Shown one piece after another: positions 28,603 through 37,499 of a DNA stretch of 64,000 nucleotides (position 1 is its first letter; each line of letters begins with the position of its first letter). Under the pieces are notes generated by a model that did not search any database, was not told the origin of the DNA, and worked only from the letters and a program-made list of their open reading frames with translations. The stretch lies in IMG/VR virus record IMGVR_UViG_3300007760_001418, positions 1 through 64,000 of that record; one strand, written 5' to 3'. This DNA is from a virus. Made by a program: the position numbers and the translations under genes.

Positions 28603-29158
28603 ATTACATGTATTTGATTTTGATGATACTCTAGTTTCTTCTAACGCAATGGTCAGAGTAATACACGATGACGGCACAATAGAAGAACTGCCCAGCCACG
28701 AGTTTGCAACGTACGTCCCTCTTCCAGGTGATGACTTTGATTTTAATGACTTTGAGATATACCCGCCGGATGGCAAAATTCTATCCAATATGTTCAATAA
28801 AATGCTAGCTGCAATTCAACAATATGGGCAAGAGCATGTGGTAGTCTTATCTGCTCGAGGCAATGATGCTGTGATGCGCGATTTCCTTCAAGATAATGGA
28901 CTAACGTATGATATTGAGATAGTCGGGGTAGGATCATCTGACCCCCAGGCTAAAGGGCGGTTTGTTAGAAACAAAGTAGCAAATGGTGGATACACTGAGG
29001 TTCATGTTTTTGATGATTCCAAAGCTAACGTGCAGGCCATTGGTGCAGCAGTGAAGAAAATGGATGGTGTCGAGTATTTTGGTACATTGGTCGAAACAAA
29101 GCAAGGATCAATGCTAAGAAAAACAATCCGTGGAATCATTAAGGAAATATTTTGTTGA
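28592..29158 (+). CDS. HAD-like phosphatase with C-terminal IRGIIKEIF motif
   Basis: A 188-residue protein from ATG 28592. FDFDDTLVSS is HAD motif I, VVVLSARGND is motif II and VHVFDDSKANVQAI is motif IV. A lysine for motif III may lie in the RNKVANGG segment. The end, MLRKTIRGIIKEIFC, is a C-terminal version of the motif that starts several proteins at 18-23 kb. Substrate unknown; polynucleotide 3'-phosphatase domains have a similar layout. Confidence 0.75.
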   Translation: MVLKLHVFDFDDTLVSSNAMVRVIHDDGTIEELPSHEFATYVPLPGDDFDFNDFEIYPPDGKILSNMFNKMLAAIQQYGQEHVVVLSARGNDAVMRDFLQDNGLTYDIEIVGVGSSDPQAKGRFVRNKVANGGYTEVHVFDDSKANVQAIGAAVKKMDGVEYFGTLVETKQGSMLRKTIRGIIKEIFC

Positions 29159-29191
29159 TCCTGGATATTTACTAATATCAAGGAGAATCTG

Positions 29192-29776
29192 ATGTCACCA
29201 GAGCTTCACATACTTAGAGAATATATCCAAGAAGTTTGTGGTGGTGACGATGCAGATAAGATCTTAGACACAGCCGAGACGGCCCACCGGGGACAAACAA
29301 GGCGATCCGGTGAACCATACATAGATCATCCTGTTGCAGTAGCAAATATCATAAAGCAATATTATCCTGGGGAAAGATTGCTATGTACAGCCGCCCTATT
29401 ACATGATGCGCTGGAAGATGCTATTGATAATGGCAACTATAAAGATGAAGAGGAATTAGTGGGCGCCATCCAGGGATCTTACACAAATTCCAGTGAGGGG
29501 CAAGAAGTGCTTAGCATTGTTTATGCCTTGACACATGGTGAAAGTACACCTTACCTAGAATATGTTTTAGCTTTAGCCAGTAATCCTGGAGCACTTAAGG
29601 TTAAGCTAGCAGATATGCTTCACAACCTCAGCTCAAACCCCTCACCCAAACAAATTACAAAATATGGTGGGGCAATCATGGCATTACAAGATGCATTTGG
29701 ATCCCCCCCTGAGGGAATTAGCCATGATCATTGGGCTGCATTAAAAGAACTAATCAATGAAGATCAAGTTACTTAG
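29192..29776 (+). CDS. Small alarmone hydrolase, SpoT/MESH1-type HD domain
   Basis: A 194-residue protein behind AAGGAG. AHRGQTRRSGEPYIDHPVAV (31-50), AALLHDALED (67-76, with the HD pair at 71-72) and VKLADMLHNL reproduce the RSH hydrolase signatures, and there is no synthetase domain. Such enzymes degrade (p)ppGpp to GDP/GTP. In a phage this would keep transcription and translation active in a starved host. A HILREYIQEV helix at the N terminus resembles the shared tag. It is coupled to the Nudix gene by a 20-base overlap. Confidence 0.87.
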   Translation: MSPELHILREYIQEVCGGDDADKILDTAETAHRGQTRRSGEPYIDHPVAVANIIKQYYPGERLLCTAALLHDALEDAIDNGNYKDEEELVGAIQGSYTNSSEGQEVLSIVYALTHGESTPYLEYVLALASNPGALKVKLADMLHNLSSNPSPKQITKYGGAIMALQDAFGSPPEGISHDHWAALKELINEDQVT

Positions 29777-30209
29777 GGAAATAATTCAAATGATTTTGAC
29801 CGATCAAGGAAACAAGGTGGTACCTGGCGCAGGGATAATCATTGTGCGTAAATTTGATAACGGGTGGAAAGTTCTTGGCTTAAAAAAAGATGGAGTATAT
29901 GATATCCCTAAAGGTGGGATCGATCCTGGGGAATCAACACTACATACAGCACTTCGAGAAACAAAAGAAGAAGCCGGAATTCAAAACCCTAAGTTTACCT
30001 GGGGACTCAAGACAAATGTCAACTCTGAACTAACGACGTATCTTGCAGAGACGAATGAGGATCCTTTTATTTCTCCCAATCCAGAAACAGGAATATTAGA
30101 ACATGATTCCGCACACTGGTTGGAGTGGAATGAGCTATACAATAATACATTAGACTTTGTCCAGCCGGCAGTTAGCTGGGCAAAAGGAATTGTAGAAAGA
30201 ACAAAATAG
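29757..30209 (+). CDS. Nudix hydrolase
   Basis: A 150-residue protein. The Nudix box runs from G53 to I75 (GGIDPGE, RETKEEAGI) with all conserved glutamates. It starts MKIKLLREIIQMIL, again close to the shared helix motif. YDIPKGGIDPGES and LEWNELYN fit the diadenosine-polyphosphate or nucleotide-hydrolase type. It overlaps the alarmone hydrolase gene by 20 bases; the pair may act together on nucleotide signals. Confidence 0.88.
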   Translation: MKIKLLREIIQMILTDQGNKVVPGAGIIIVRKFDNGWKVLGLKKDGVYDIPKGGIDPGESTLHTALRETKEEAGIQNPKFTWGLKTNVNSELTTYLAETNEDPFISPNPETGILEHDSAHWLEWNELYNNTLDFVQPAVSWAKGIVERTK

Positions 30210-30297
30210 TTCACGTTCGACCAATTGCTGGGTACTTTTATATTTAGATAATGATACTGGATTTACAGTACTCTGCTTAATGAGAATAGTTATAAAC

Positions 30298-31482
30298 ATG
30301 TCTGTTTTCAAAGAACATAGAACGTCCGCCGACCGATCAGCTTCTGATCGGGGTCGACATAAGCATAAAATTGAGGAAGCGATTCGTGAGGGGATATATC
30401 ACGTCATTGCTGATGAGTCTATAATTGGGAAAGACGGAACAAAAAAGGTTAGGATACCTGTTCGGGGAATTAAAGAATACCAATTTGTATACGGTGATAA
30501 TGAGCAGAGTAAAAAAGTAGGAAGCGCAACTGGCAAAAATATTAAGCGTGGTCAGCAGGTTGGTCCATCCCCCCAGAAAAAAGATAAAGGTGAGGGTAAC
30601 CAGCCAGGAAACGAAAAGGGTGTTGAATACTATGAGGTAGAGATTACCCTAGAAGAACTAGCATATTATCTATTTGAAAGCCTGGAATTGCCAGAGCTTG
30701 AAAAAAAGCAAATGAAAAAAATCATGTCTGAAAAAATGAAGAGGCATGGTTATCGTGAGTTTGGAATCCGGCCGCGGCTGGACAAAAAGAAAACACTTAA
30801 AAAGAAGCTACGTAGAAAGGCAGCTGCCAAAAGAGCCGGAACGTTTGCAGACGGTGAAGATGATCGGTTCCCTTTTCATACTGATGATCTAAAATATAAG
30901 CATATAAAAAATACAATCCAGGAAACTAGCAATGCCGTTGTATTTTTTGTAATGGACATATCTGGTTCAATGACAACACAGAAGAAATTTCTTGCAAGAA
31001 GCTTCTACTTTCTACTGTACCAATTCTTAAATTACCGATATGAAAATGTTGATCTGGTATTTGTAGCCCATGACACACAGGCATATGAGGTTACAGAAGA
31101 ACAATTTTTCAAGCGTGGCGCTGGCGGGGGCACCTTGGCCTCTTCTTCAATTGAAATGGTTTTGGATATTATTAATGAAAGATACCCAACAGACGTTTGG
31201 AACATATATACATTTCACTGTTCTGATGGGGACAACTGGCCAGAAGATATGGACAACCTTATGTTCTGCTCAGGTAAACTAAAAGAGCTAACCCAGTTAT
31301 ATTGTTATTGTGAGATTGAACCAAATGAAGAGCGCATGCGGTGGCTGATGGATGAAGGTTCAAAAATATCAAATGCATACGTCGGATTGAATGATGATAA
31401 GTTTAAGATTGTTAAAATTCAGGAGCCAGGTGATATTTGGCCGGCTTTCCAAGATCTGTTTGGGGGGAAACTGGGGTTATAA
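30298..31482 (+). CDS. yeaH: YeaH/YhbH family VWA protein (DUF444)
   Basis: A 394-residue protein from ATG 30298; ATG 30280 is an alternative. An Arg/Lys-rich N-terminal half includes ADRSASDRGRHKHKIEEAI, IPVRGIKEYQF and a GQQVGPSP region. The VWA domain has FVMDISGSM (D220, S222, S224), VFVAHDTQAYEV and a GGGTLASSSIEM segment. These are the DUF444 family's marks. In bacteria YeaH is encoded beside PrkA (YeaG) and SpoVR (YcgB) and belongs to a starvation-linked kinase system. All three occur consecutively here. The stop overlaps the next start (TAATG). Confidence 0.9.
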   Translation: MSVFKEHRTSADRSASDRGRHKHKIEEAIREGIYHVIADESIIGKDGTKKVRIPVRGIKEYQFVYGDNEQSKKVGSATGKNIKRGQQVGPSPQKKDKGEGNQPGNEKGVEYYEVEITLEELAYYLFESLELPELEKKQMKKIMSEKMKRHGYREFGIRPRLDKKKTLKKKLRRKAAAKRAGTFADGEDDRFPFHTDDLKYKHIKNTIQETSNAVVFFVMDISGSMTTQKKFLARSFYFLLYQFLNYRYENVDLVFVAHDTQAYEVTEEQFFKRGAGGGTLASSSIEMVLDIINERYPTDVWNIYTFHCSDGDNWPEDMDNLMFCSGKLKELTQLYCYCEIEPNEERMRWLMDEGSKISNAYVGLNDDKFKIVKIQEPGDIWPAFQDLFGGKLGL

Positions 31483-32786
31483 TGTCTGATTGGAACTTTG
31501 ATTTATTAGAAGAGTGGGACAAGAAAATACATGACCTTGCATTGAGCTTTGGCCTAGACTGGTATCCTATTATCTACGAGGTTTGCGACTACTATCAGAT
31601 GATAGGTCATATGTCATATCATGGGTTGCCCAGTCATTATTGCCATTGGTCATTTGGAAAGTCATTTGAAAGAACACACCAGCTTTATCAGGCAGGGATG
31701 GAAGGGTTACCTTATGAGCTAATCATTAACTCTGATCCGTCTATCGCATATCTGATGAAAGAAAATCCGGCATATATGCAAATTCTTATTATGTGCCACT
31801 GTGTTGGGCACTCTGATTTCTTTAAGAATAATAAGACATTTGAACATACTCGTCCAGAGACGACATGTACCAGGTTTCGAAATGCTAGAAAAAGAATTCA
31901 AGGATATATTGAAGATCCAAGTATAGGTGTCGACAAGGTTGAAAGAATCTTAGATGCATCACATGCAATAAAGTACCAGATCGACCGAAACTTGAAAAAA
32001 CGACCATCCCATAAAGATCTAAAAGAAGAATATACTCGCCGGGTTAAAGAGGATGATCGGTATGAAAATTTTGATATTGAAAAAATCCCTTTAGAGCCAG
32101 ACTATAATATACTTGGATTTATTATTGAGCACTCTAAAAGCCTCAAGGACTGGGAGAGGGACATTGTTGAAATCGTGCATAATGAATCTTTGTATTTTCT
32201 GCCACAGATTAAATCAAAGATTATGAATGAGGGATGGGCATCATTCTGGCACTATAGATTAATGCACGAGTTGGACCTTCCACAAGAATACCATATACCA
32301 TTCATTAAAAGTCATAACCAGGTCATCAGGCCTCATATAGGGTCTCTAAACCCATACCATGTGGGGTTCTATATGTTCCAGAAGATTGAAGAGAGGTTTG
32401 GGCTTGATCAATGTTTCCTTGCGAGGGAAATAGGTCATGACGAGTCGTTTCTACGGGAATACTTAACAGAAGAGGATTGCAGAGAGCTTAATTTGTTTTC
32501 ATATTCAAAGAAGAAAAGAGAAATTTCTACAATTGATGAAATATCCGATGGCGAGGGGTGGAAAAAAATCAAGAATGACCTTATCAAAAATGTAGGTGCT
32601 GGTACAATTCCCAAGATATATGTAGAATCTATAGAGGATGGAAACGTGTTAATACTGCAACATGAACATGATGGAAGAGATCTTGAACTAAATTATGCTG
32701 ATGAGGTTGTAAAACACGTTGGCACTTTGTGGGGAGACGTCGTAAAACTTCTTACTGTAGTAGAGGAAGAACCGTGGGAAATTTGA
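31482..32786 (+). CDS. spoVR: SpoVR/YcgB family protein
   Basis: A 434-residue protein from ATG 31482, overlapping the YeaH stop. MSDWNFDLLEEWDKKIHDLA, LDWYPIIYEVCDY, GLPSHYCHWSFGKSFE and MNEGWASFWHYRLMHEL are SpoVR-family signatures. The family is named for a role in Bacillus spore cortex formation; in non-sporulating bacteria it travels with PrkA and YeaH, and its molecular activity is unknown. Length is close to the usual 450-510. Its position between yeaH and prkA keeps the three genes together. Confidence 0.93.
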   Translation: MSDWNFDLLEEWDKKIHDLALSFGLDWYPIIYEVCDYYQMIGHMSYHGLPSHYCHWSFGKSFERTHQLYQAGMEGLPYELIINSDPSIAYLMKENPAYMQILIMCHCVGHSDFFKNNKTFEHTRPETTCTRFRNARKRIQGYIEDPSIGVDKVERILDASHAIKYQIDRNLKKRPSHKDLKEEYTRRVKEDDRYENFDIEKIPLEPDYNILGFIIEHSKSLKDWERDIVEIVHNESLYFLPQIKSKIMNEGWASFWHYRLMHELDLPQEYHIPFIKSHNQVIRPHIGSLNPYHVGFYMFQKIEERFGLDQCFLAREIGHDESFLREYLTEEDCRELNLFSYSKKKREISTIDEISDGEGWKKIKNDLIKNVGAGTIPKIYVESIEDGNVLILQHEHDGRDLELNYADEVVKHVGTLWGDVVKLLTVVEEEPWEI

Positions 32787-32828
32787 TGACAACGATATTT
32801 ATTAGTACCCAATGTAGGGAGATTTGCA

Positions 32829-34757
32829 ATGACAAGTAAGAAAAAATTCTTAGACTTGATCCAAAAGCAGCGTACAAAGCCAAAACCAGAAAAGTTTCAA
32901 GGTACTTTTCTAGAATATCTTGATATTGTTAGTAAGGATCCAGATGTTACTAAGTTAGCACATAAGAGATTATATGATACAATTCTTGATAGTGGCACAG
33001 GCCAAATGTCAGATAGCGAAAGAAATCATAAGTTGTTTGATGGTGAGAAGATCACAGTATATGATTATTTTGATGATGAGTTCTTTGGTGTAGAAAGAAT
33101 AATTGCAAAGATCATGAGGTTTTTGAAATCTGCATCCCTTAGGGGCGAAGAGAGTCGACAGATCCTATTACTAATGGGCCCTGTTGGCGCAGGAAAATCC
33201 GCACTTACAGAACATATTAAAAAGGCCCTGGAGGGTAAAACATATTACTGTCTTGATGGTGACCCTCAGGGGGGTGAACCTCTCCACCTTATTCCTCGTT
33301 CATTAAGAAAAGAATTCGAAAAAATTCTAGGTACAAAAATTGAGGGTGACCTTAGTCCTGTGGCTAGACATAGATTGCTTGAAGAGTATGAGGGAACATA
33401 TGAAAATTTTCCTGTCATTGAGAAAACGTTTTCGCAGCGGGCCCGTCGAGGAGTAGCATCTGTTCCACCAATGGATGCCAATAGCCAGGACGTCTCAGTA
33501 CTAATCGGGTCTGAAGATATTTCTAAATTAGATCTTTATCCGGAAGATGACCCTAGGGTATTATCATTGAATGGTGCATTTAACGTTGGTAACCGCGGTA
33601 TCGTGGAACTAATTGAGGTTTTCAAAAATGAAATTGAATTCCTTCACACAGTTATTACAGCAACACAGGAAAAGCGGATTCCGTCCCCTGGTAAAAATGC
33701 AATGATTTACTTTGATGGTGTTATTATTGCCCACTGTAATGAGGCTGAGTGGAATAGGTTTCGAGCAGAACATACTAACGAGGCAATCCTTGATCGTGTC
33801 GTGAAGATCAATGTTCCTTACGTCCTTGAGCTCAATAAAGAAATGATGATCTATGAAAAGATACTATCTCGGTCAGACTTTGACGCACATATCGCGCCGC
33901 ATACGATAAAGATAGCATCAATGTTTTCAGTCATGTCCCGTCTTAAGGCATCACAAAAATGTGATCTTCTTACAAAGATGAAAATCTATAATGGTGAAGA
34001 TGTAATTGAAAAGGGCCGAGTTAAGAAAATTGATATCCAAGACCTTCGTGAGGAATCAAATAAAGAAGGTATGGAAGGAATATCCACCAGATTTATTATG
34101 AAGTCAATTGATAATGCATTATCTGATGCTGGTGAAAAGAATATGATAACGCCTGTCTCAGTTATGAAAACTCTAACGAAACAAACAAAAGAACAGATTA
34201 TTAAAGAAGATGAACGGGAACAGTATCTGGAAATTATGCAAGGTGTCCGGGAAGAATACCTTAAGATTCTTGAGACAGAAATTGCAAAAGCTTTTGTTAC
34301 TGCTTATGAAGAGCAAGCACAGGCATTATTTGATACATACCTCGACAATGCAGAAGCATTTACAACTAGACAAAAACTAAAAGATCGAATCACCTCTGAA
34401 GAACGTGAGCCTGATGAAGAGTTTATGAGATCTATTGAAGAACAAATTGGCATCATCGGTTCTAGTAGGGATGGATTCCGAAGTGACGTTACTGCTTATA
34501 TGTTTGCTAAGATGCGGCGGAAAGAAACTGTCGACTTTAGAAGTTATGAGCCGCTCAAGGAAGCTATTGAGAGTTACTTGATCTCTAGTGTCAAGGACAT
34601 GGCCAGAATCGTAACAAAATCACAGGTTCGAGATGATGATCAGCAGGAAAAATATTCTGATATGGTTCAGGTCATGATCGATGAGTATGGATATACAGCT
34701 ACCTCTGCAGAAGAAGTACTTCGGTATGCATCCAATAATCTATGGCGTGATGGATAA
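32829..34757 (+). CDS. prkA: PrkA/YeaG-type serine protein kinase with AAA+ domain
   Basis: A 642-residue protein, the normal length of the family (about 640). Walker A GPVGAGKS lies at 117-124, followed by YYCLDGDPQGGEPLHLIP and EEYEGTYENFPVIEK. GVASVPPMDANSQD, SLNGAFNVGNRGIVE, YFDGVIIAHCNEAEW and ILDRVVKINVPYVL are PrkA signatures. The C-terminal part is the helical kinase-like region. Bacterial PrkA is activated under nitrogen or carbon starvation. The Walker A site is intact, so ATP use is expected. It is third in the yeaH-spoVR-prkA operon. Confidence 0.93.
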   Translation: MTSKKKFLDLIQKQRTKPKPEKFQGTFLEYLDIVSKDPDVTKLAHKRLYDTILDSGTGQMSDSERNHKLFDGEKITVYDYFDDEFFGVERIIAKIMRFLKSASLRGEESRQILLLMGPVGAGKSALTEHIKKALEGKTYYCLDGDPQGGEPLHLIPRSLRKEFEKILGTKIEGDLSPVARHRLLEEYEGTYENFPVIEKTFSQRARRGVASVPPMDANSQDVSVLIGSEDISKLDLYPEDDPRVLSLNGAFNVGNRGIVELIEVFKNEIEFLHTVITATQEKRIPSPGKNAMIYFDGVIIAHCNEAEWNRFRAEHTNEAILDRVVKINVPYVLELNKEMMIYEKILSRSDFDAHIAPHTIKIASMFSVMSRLKASQKCDLLTKMKIYNGEDVIEKGRVKKIDIQDLREESNKEGMEGISTRFIMKSIDNALSDAGEKNMITPVSVMKTLTKQTKEQIIKEDEREQYLEIMQGVREEYLKILETEIAKAFVTAYEEQAQALFDTYLDNAEAFTTRQKLKDRITSEEREPDEEFMRSIEEQIGIIGSSRDGFRSDVTAYMFAKMRRKETVDFRSYEPLKEAIESYLISSVKDMARIVTKSQVRDDDQQEKYSDMVQVMIDEYGYTATSAEEVLRYASNNLWRDG

Positions 34758-34819
34758 TTCATAAACTATACTTTTCTTTGTACAGCGTTATTATAGTTGT
34801 ATAAAGGATGAGGTATATT

Positions 34820-35113
34820 ATGAAAACCCCAGGAACAAGTGATTGGTTAATCATTGGCTCAATTGTCATGTGGTGTGTAGGTGTGGTGTGGTATATACCC
34901 ACCGTCTATGCATGCTGTGGACTAATTGGTAAGACAATGGAAAAAGCATTAGAGATGCAGCGACATAAGGATACTGTCGAAGCAATGGAAAAGTTTGCAG
35001 AAAAATTTACTAGTCGGCCGAGTGGAGGTGCAGATATGAGTGATGCACTAAAGAGCGTGCAGAATCTAGTTAATTTGTTCGACACCGGCAAAGATCCTAG
35101 AACACCAAACTAA
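34820..35113 (+). CDS. Single-pass membrane protein with cytoplasmic helix
   Basis: A 97-residue protein from ATG 34820 behind GAGG. A hydrophobic helix (WLIIGSIVMWCVGVVWYIPTVYACC, about 9-33) is followed by a charged helix (KTMEKALEMQRHKDTVEAMEKFAEKF) and a polar tail. An inverted repeat AACTATA/TATAGTT lies in the spacer before it. It sits directly between prkA and the chaperonin-like gene. Function unknown. Confidence 0.63.
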   Translation: MKTPGTSDWLIIGSIVMWCVGVVWYIPTVYACCGLIGKTMEKALEMQRHKDTVEAMEKFAEKFTSRPSGGADMSDALKSVQNLVNLFDTGKDPRTPN

Positions 35114-35116
35114 TCT

Positions 35117-36475
35117 ATGCTAGCCAGTAATGCAAAACCTGCATACATAACGCTAATAGAAAATTCTGATGCTGGCGTTTCTGTCAATGCATTTCTAAAA
35201 AAGCTAGATGCATGCGTCGATAATATGCTATCTAGAAAGCTAGGCATGGGCTCAGCCGGTGGGTATCATCATGCATGTGAAGCCGACCTGGCCACGATTA
35301 TATCAGAAATTGATATTGACAACCAGATTGAACTAACTGTAAGAAATATTTTATTGAATGCAGTTATCAATGCAGAGAAACTGGCAGCTGGTTCTGGAAT
35401 TATTGCTGTCATAGCATTTTTGGAACTTCGCAAAAGGCCAGAAAGCCAGACAGATCCAAATGCTCTGGTTGGACATACTCATGTTACCGATTTGAAAACT
35501 ACAAAAGATATTCTAAAAAGAATATTTGGGGTTGACAATAAGCTATATCATATGATCCTTAAGGCATGTGATATAGCTGGTCATAATGGTAGTATATACA
35601 TTAATAATATTCCCAAAGATACATCATATATTGAGCTAACATCCGGTTACCGATTTTCTTGTCACATGGATAAAAGCTTCGAGGCAGCTGCCAAAATAAC
35701 TAAGTGGAATAGATCACATGTTCGAGCATTTATAATTGATGGTATTATAGAGACGGTGGGGGAAATAAATCATATCTTAGAATATATGTCTGAGTCCAAG
35801 GAAGCCGGAATTATATTTGCAAGAGGGTATTCAGAAGAAGTTATAGCCACATTAGCAGTTAATGCTAAAAGAAAGACCCTTGATATAGTACCAGTAATTG
35901 TCCCCTTTGATCTACAGGGGATGAATATGTTAAAAGATATTGCAGTTGTGTGTGGATCCGATGTAGTTTCATCTCTTAAAGGTGAGCTAATTTCTTCTAT
36001 AGAAATTGATACAATCCCTGTTATAGATTTTGTATTAGCTGATATGGCTCATATTATTATTGAGCACCCGCCAACCCAACGCTCGGCCAGGGTACACTTA
36101 AAAAATCTTAAAACACGTATAGAAAAAGAGAATAGTGAAGATAAGATTAAGCTGTTAAATGATAGGGTCAAAGCGTTGGCTTCAAATTGTGTAGAAGTAT
36201 CTTTTGGAACAGAATATTCTAAGAATATACAGCTGGCCGTCAGTCGCTTTGAGGCGGGAATTCGAATGACGGCAGAAATAGCTAGGTCTGGTATCATTGA
36301 ACTACAGGGCAAAAAGCTAGATCAACAACATGTTGCATCACATGTATTTCAAAAACTAATTGACTCGAATTATTCCTACGTTTCCGCCATGGCTATGCTT
36401 CATGGGATCCAGGCTGGATGTAATGCAAAACAGTTTATTGATACAATAGGCGCATTCATTCTACAGGATCACTAG
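35117..36475 (+). CDS. Divergent, truncated chaperonin (GroEL/Cpn60-like)
   Basis: A 452-residue protein. Its central part follows the GroEL apical and intermediate domains: EEVIATLAVNAKRKTLDIVPVIVP, NMLKDIAVVCGSDVVSS, then ARVHLKNLKTRIEKENSEDK, IKLLNDRVKALASNCVEVSFG and FEAGIRMTAEIARSGIIELQG. GroEL is about 545 residues; here the C-terminal equatorial half is largely missing, and the nucleotide-binding GDGTTT motif is replaced by a KLAAGSGIIAV stretch. An ATP-driven folding cycle is therefore doubtful. It could be a substrate-binding adaptor or a regulator of the host ring; both are inference. Confidence 0.78.
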   Translation: MLASNAKPAYITLIENSDAGVSVNAFLKKLDACVDNMLSRKLGMGSAGGYHHACEADLATIISEIDIDNQIELTVRNILLNAVINAEKLAAGSGIIAVIAFLELRKRPESQTDPNALVGHTHVTDLKTTKDILKRIFGVDNKLYHMILKACDIAGHNGSIYINNIPKDTSYIELTSGYRFSCHMDKSFEAAAKITKWNRSHVRAFIIDGIIETVGEINHILEYMSESKEAGIIFARGYSEEVIATLAVNAKRKTLDIVPVIVPFDLQGMNMLKDIAVVCGSDVVSSLKGELISSIEIDTIPVIDFVLADMAHIIIEHPPTQRSARVHLKNLKTRIEKENSEDKIKLLNDRVKALASNCVEVSFGTEYSKNIQLAVSRFEAGIRMTAEIARSGIIELQGKKLDQQHVASHVFQKLIDSNYSYVSAMAMLHGIQAGCNAKQFIDTIGAFILQDH

Positions 36476-36536
36476 AACGTTTTTTGTTTACTAGTACCCC
36501 TTCCATGATATGGTTTGATAACCGTGGAGGTATATT

Positions 36537-36740
36537 ATGGATACAAAAACTGAAGCAGCTGTAATGCAATGTTTCTTCGCAATCAAAGATATGGTAACGT
36601 CTTCAGTCGGAGAGACACTAGTCGGATCAAATAATTTAAGTGATGAAGATGTGAGATACATACTTCAGACATTATCACAATCTTTAGATACTGCTATTGA
36701 TAGAACATCTGGTACAGTTCATAGTCTTCTTAACAAATAG
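36537..36740 (+). CDS. Small helical hypothetical protein
   Basis: A 67-residue protein behind GGAGG (MDTKTEAAVMQCFFAIKDM). It appears wholly helical with alternating polar faces (SDEDVRYILQTLSQSLDTAID). No family is recognised. It begins a run of four small genes that leads to the tmRNA. Confidence 0.6.
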   Translation: MDTKTEAAVMQCFFAIKDMVTSSVGETLVGSNNLSDEDVRYILQTLSQSLDTAIDRTSGTVHSLLNK

Positions 36741-36748
36741 AGGGTCAA

Positions 36749-37219
36749 ATGATAGGCACAAAACATATTGTTGAGTGTCACTGTGTATTGCCACAATACC
36801 GGTCACGCAAGGAACCGGTATATCATAAGTTTATGGTATTTTCAATTATTGATGATAGCGACACAGTAATACCGAAATATGCACAATGTAATAATTGTGG
36901 TGTTGTACATAAGATATATGATATTTGCAAGTCAGAAATTCTTGCAGGAAAAGATGAAATTCGTACTCTTTGTACGATTGATGATATATCGTTAACAATA
37001 CCAGAGGATATTAGGGGTGTCCTAGAATCATATCAGGTAGACTTACCAATATGGGAACAGGTGCAATTTATTTTAAGAAATAAGAAATGGGGAGAACAGA
37101 TTTTGCTAAGTAAAGAAGATCTTAATGATGAAATACAGGGAAAGATGTTAGTCATTGATGGTCTTGAACAGGGGCAGATTCGGATTGAACCATTTATTCA
37201 AAAAGCATGGATAGGTTAG
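36749..37219 (+). CDS. Conserved phage-type protein with CxC and CxxC
   Basis: A 156-residue protein. HIVECHCVLPQYRSR near the start and AQCNNCGVVHKIYDIC in the middle offer cysteine pairs that could hold zinc. WEQVQFILRNKKWGEQILLSKED follows. The layout resembles conserved hypothetical proteins of marine myoviruses. Function unknown. GAGGG precedes ATG 36749. Confidence 0.62.
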   Translation: MIGTKHIVECHCVLPQYRSRKEPVYHKFMVFSIIDDSDTVIPKYAQCNNCGVVHKIYDICKSEILAGKDEIRTLCTIDDISLTIPEDIRGVLESYQVDLPIWEQVQFILRNKKWGEQILLSKEDLNDEIQGKMLVIDGLEQGQIRIEPFIQKAWIG

Positions 37220-37220
37220 T

Positions 37221-37490
37221 ATGGATAAAGCAACAAAGTATGGAAAACTAGAGAAGGAGACGGCTGTTGAAGACCGAATAAAGGCCAGGGATATCGTACA
37301 AGAGGTCCTTAATTTTGGTGTGTCACAGCAACAAATCCTTTATATTGCATACTTATTAGCACTTGAACTAGAGGATAGAGATGCTATGTTAACAATTTCA
37401 AGTTCTATCAAGCAATTGTTGGAACGTGTTGGCGACGACGAAGAAGAAGAGACTAAGGATACTACCCCTTCGGGGATTTTAACAACATGA
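37221..37490 (+). CDS. Small helical acidic protein
   Basis: An 89-residue protein that begins one base after the previous stop (MDKATKYGKLEKETAVEDR). Helices EDRIKARDIVQEVLNFG and QQILYIAYLLALELED precede an acidic tail (RVGDDEEEETKDTTPSG). No family is recognised; the helical core with an acidic end resembles phage accessory or DNA-mimic-like proteins only superficially. Confidence 0.6.
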   Translation: MDKATKYGKLEKETAVEDRIKARDIVQEVLNFGVSQQQILYIAYLLALELEDRDAMLTISSSIKQLLERVGDDEEEETKDTTPSGILTT

Positions 37491-37499
37491 GAGGTAAAA

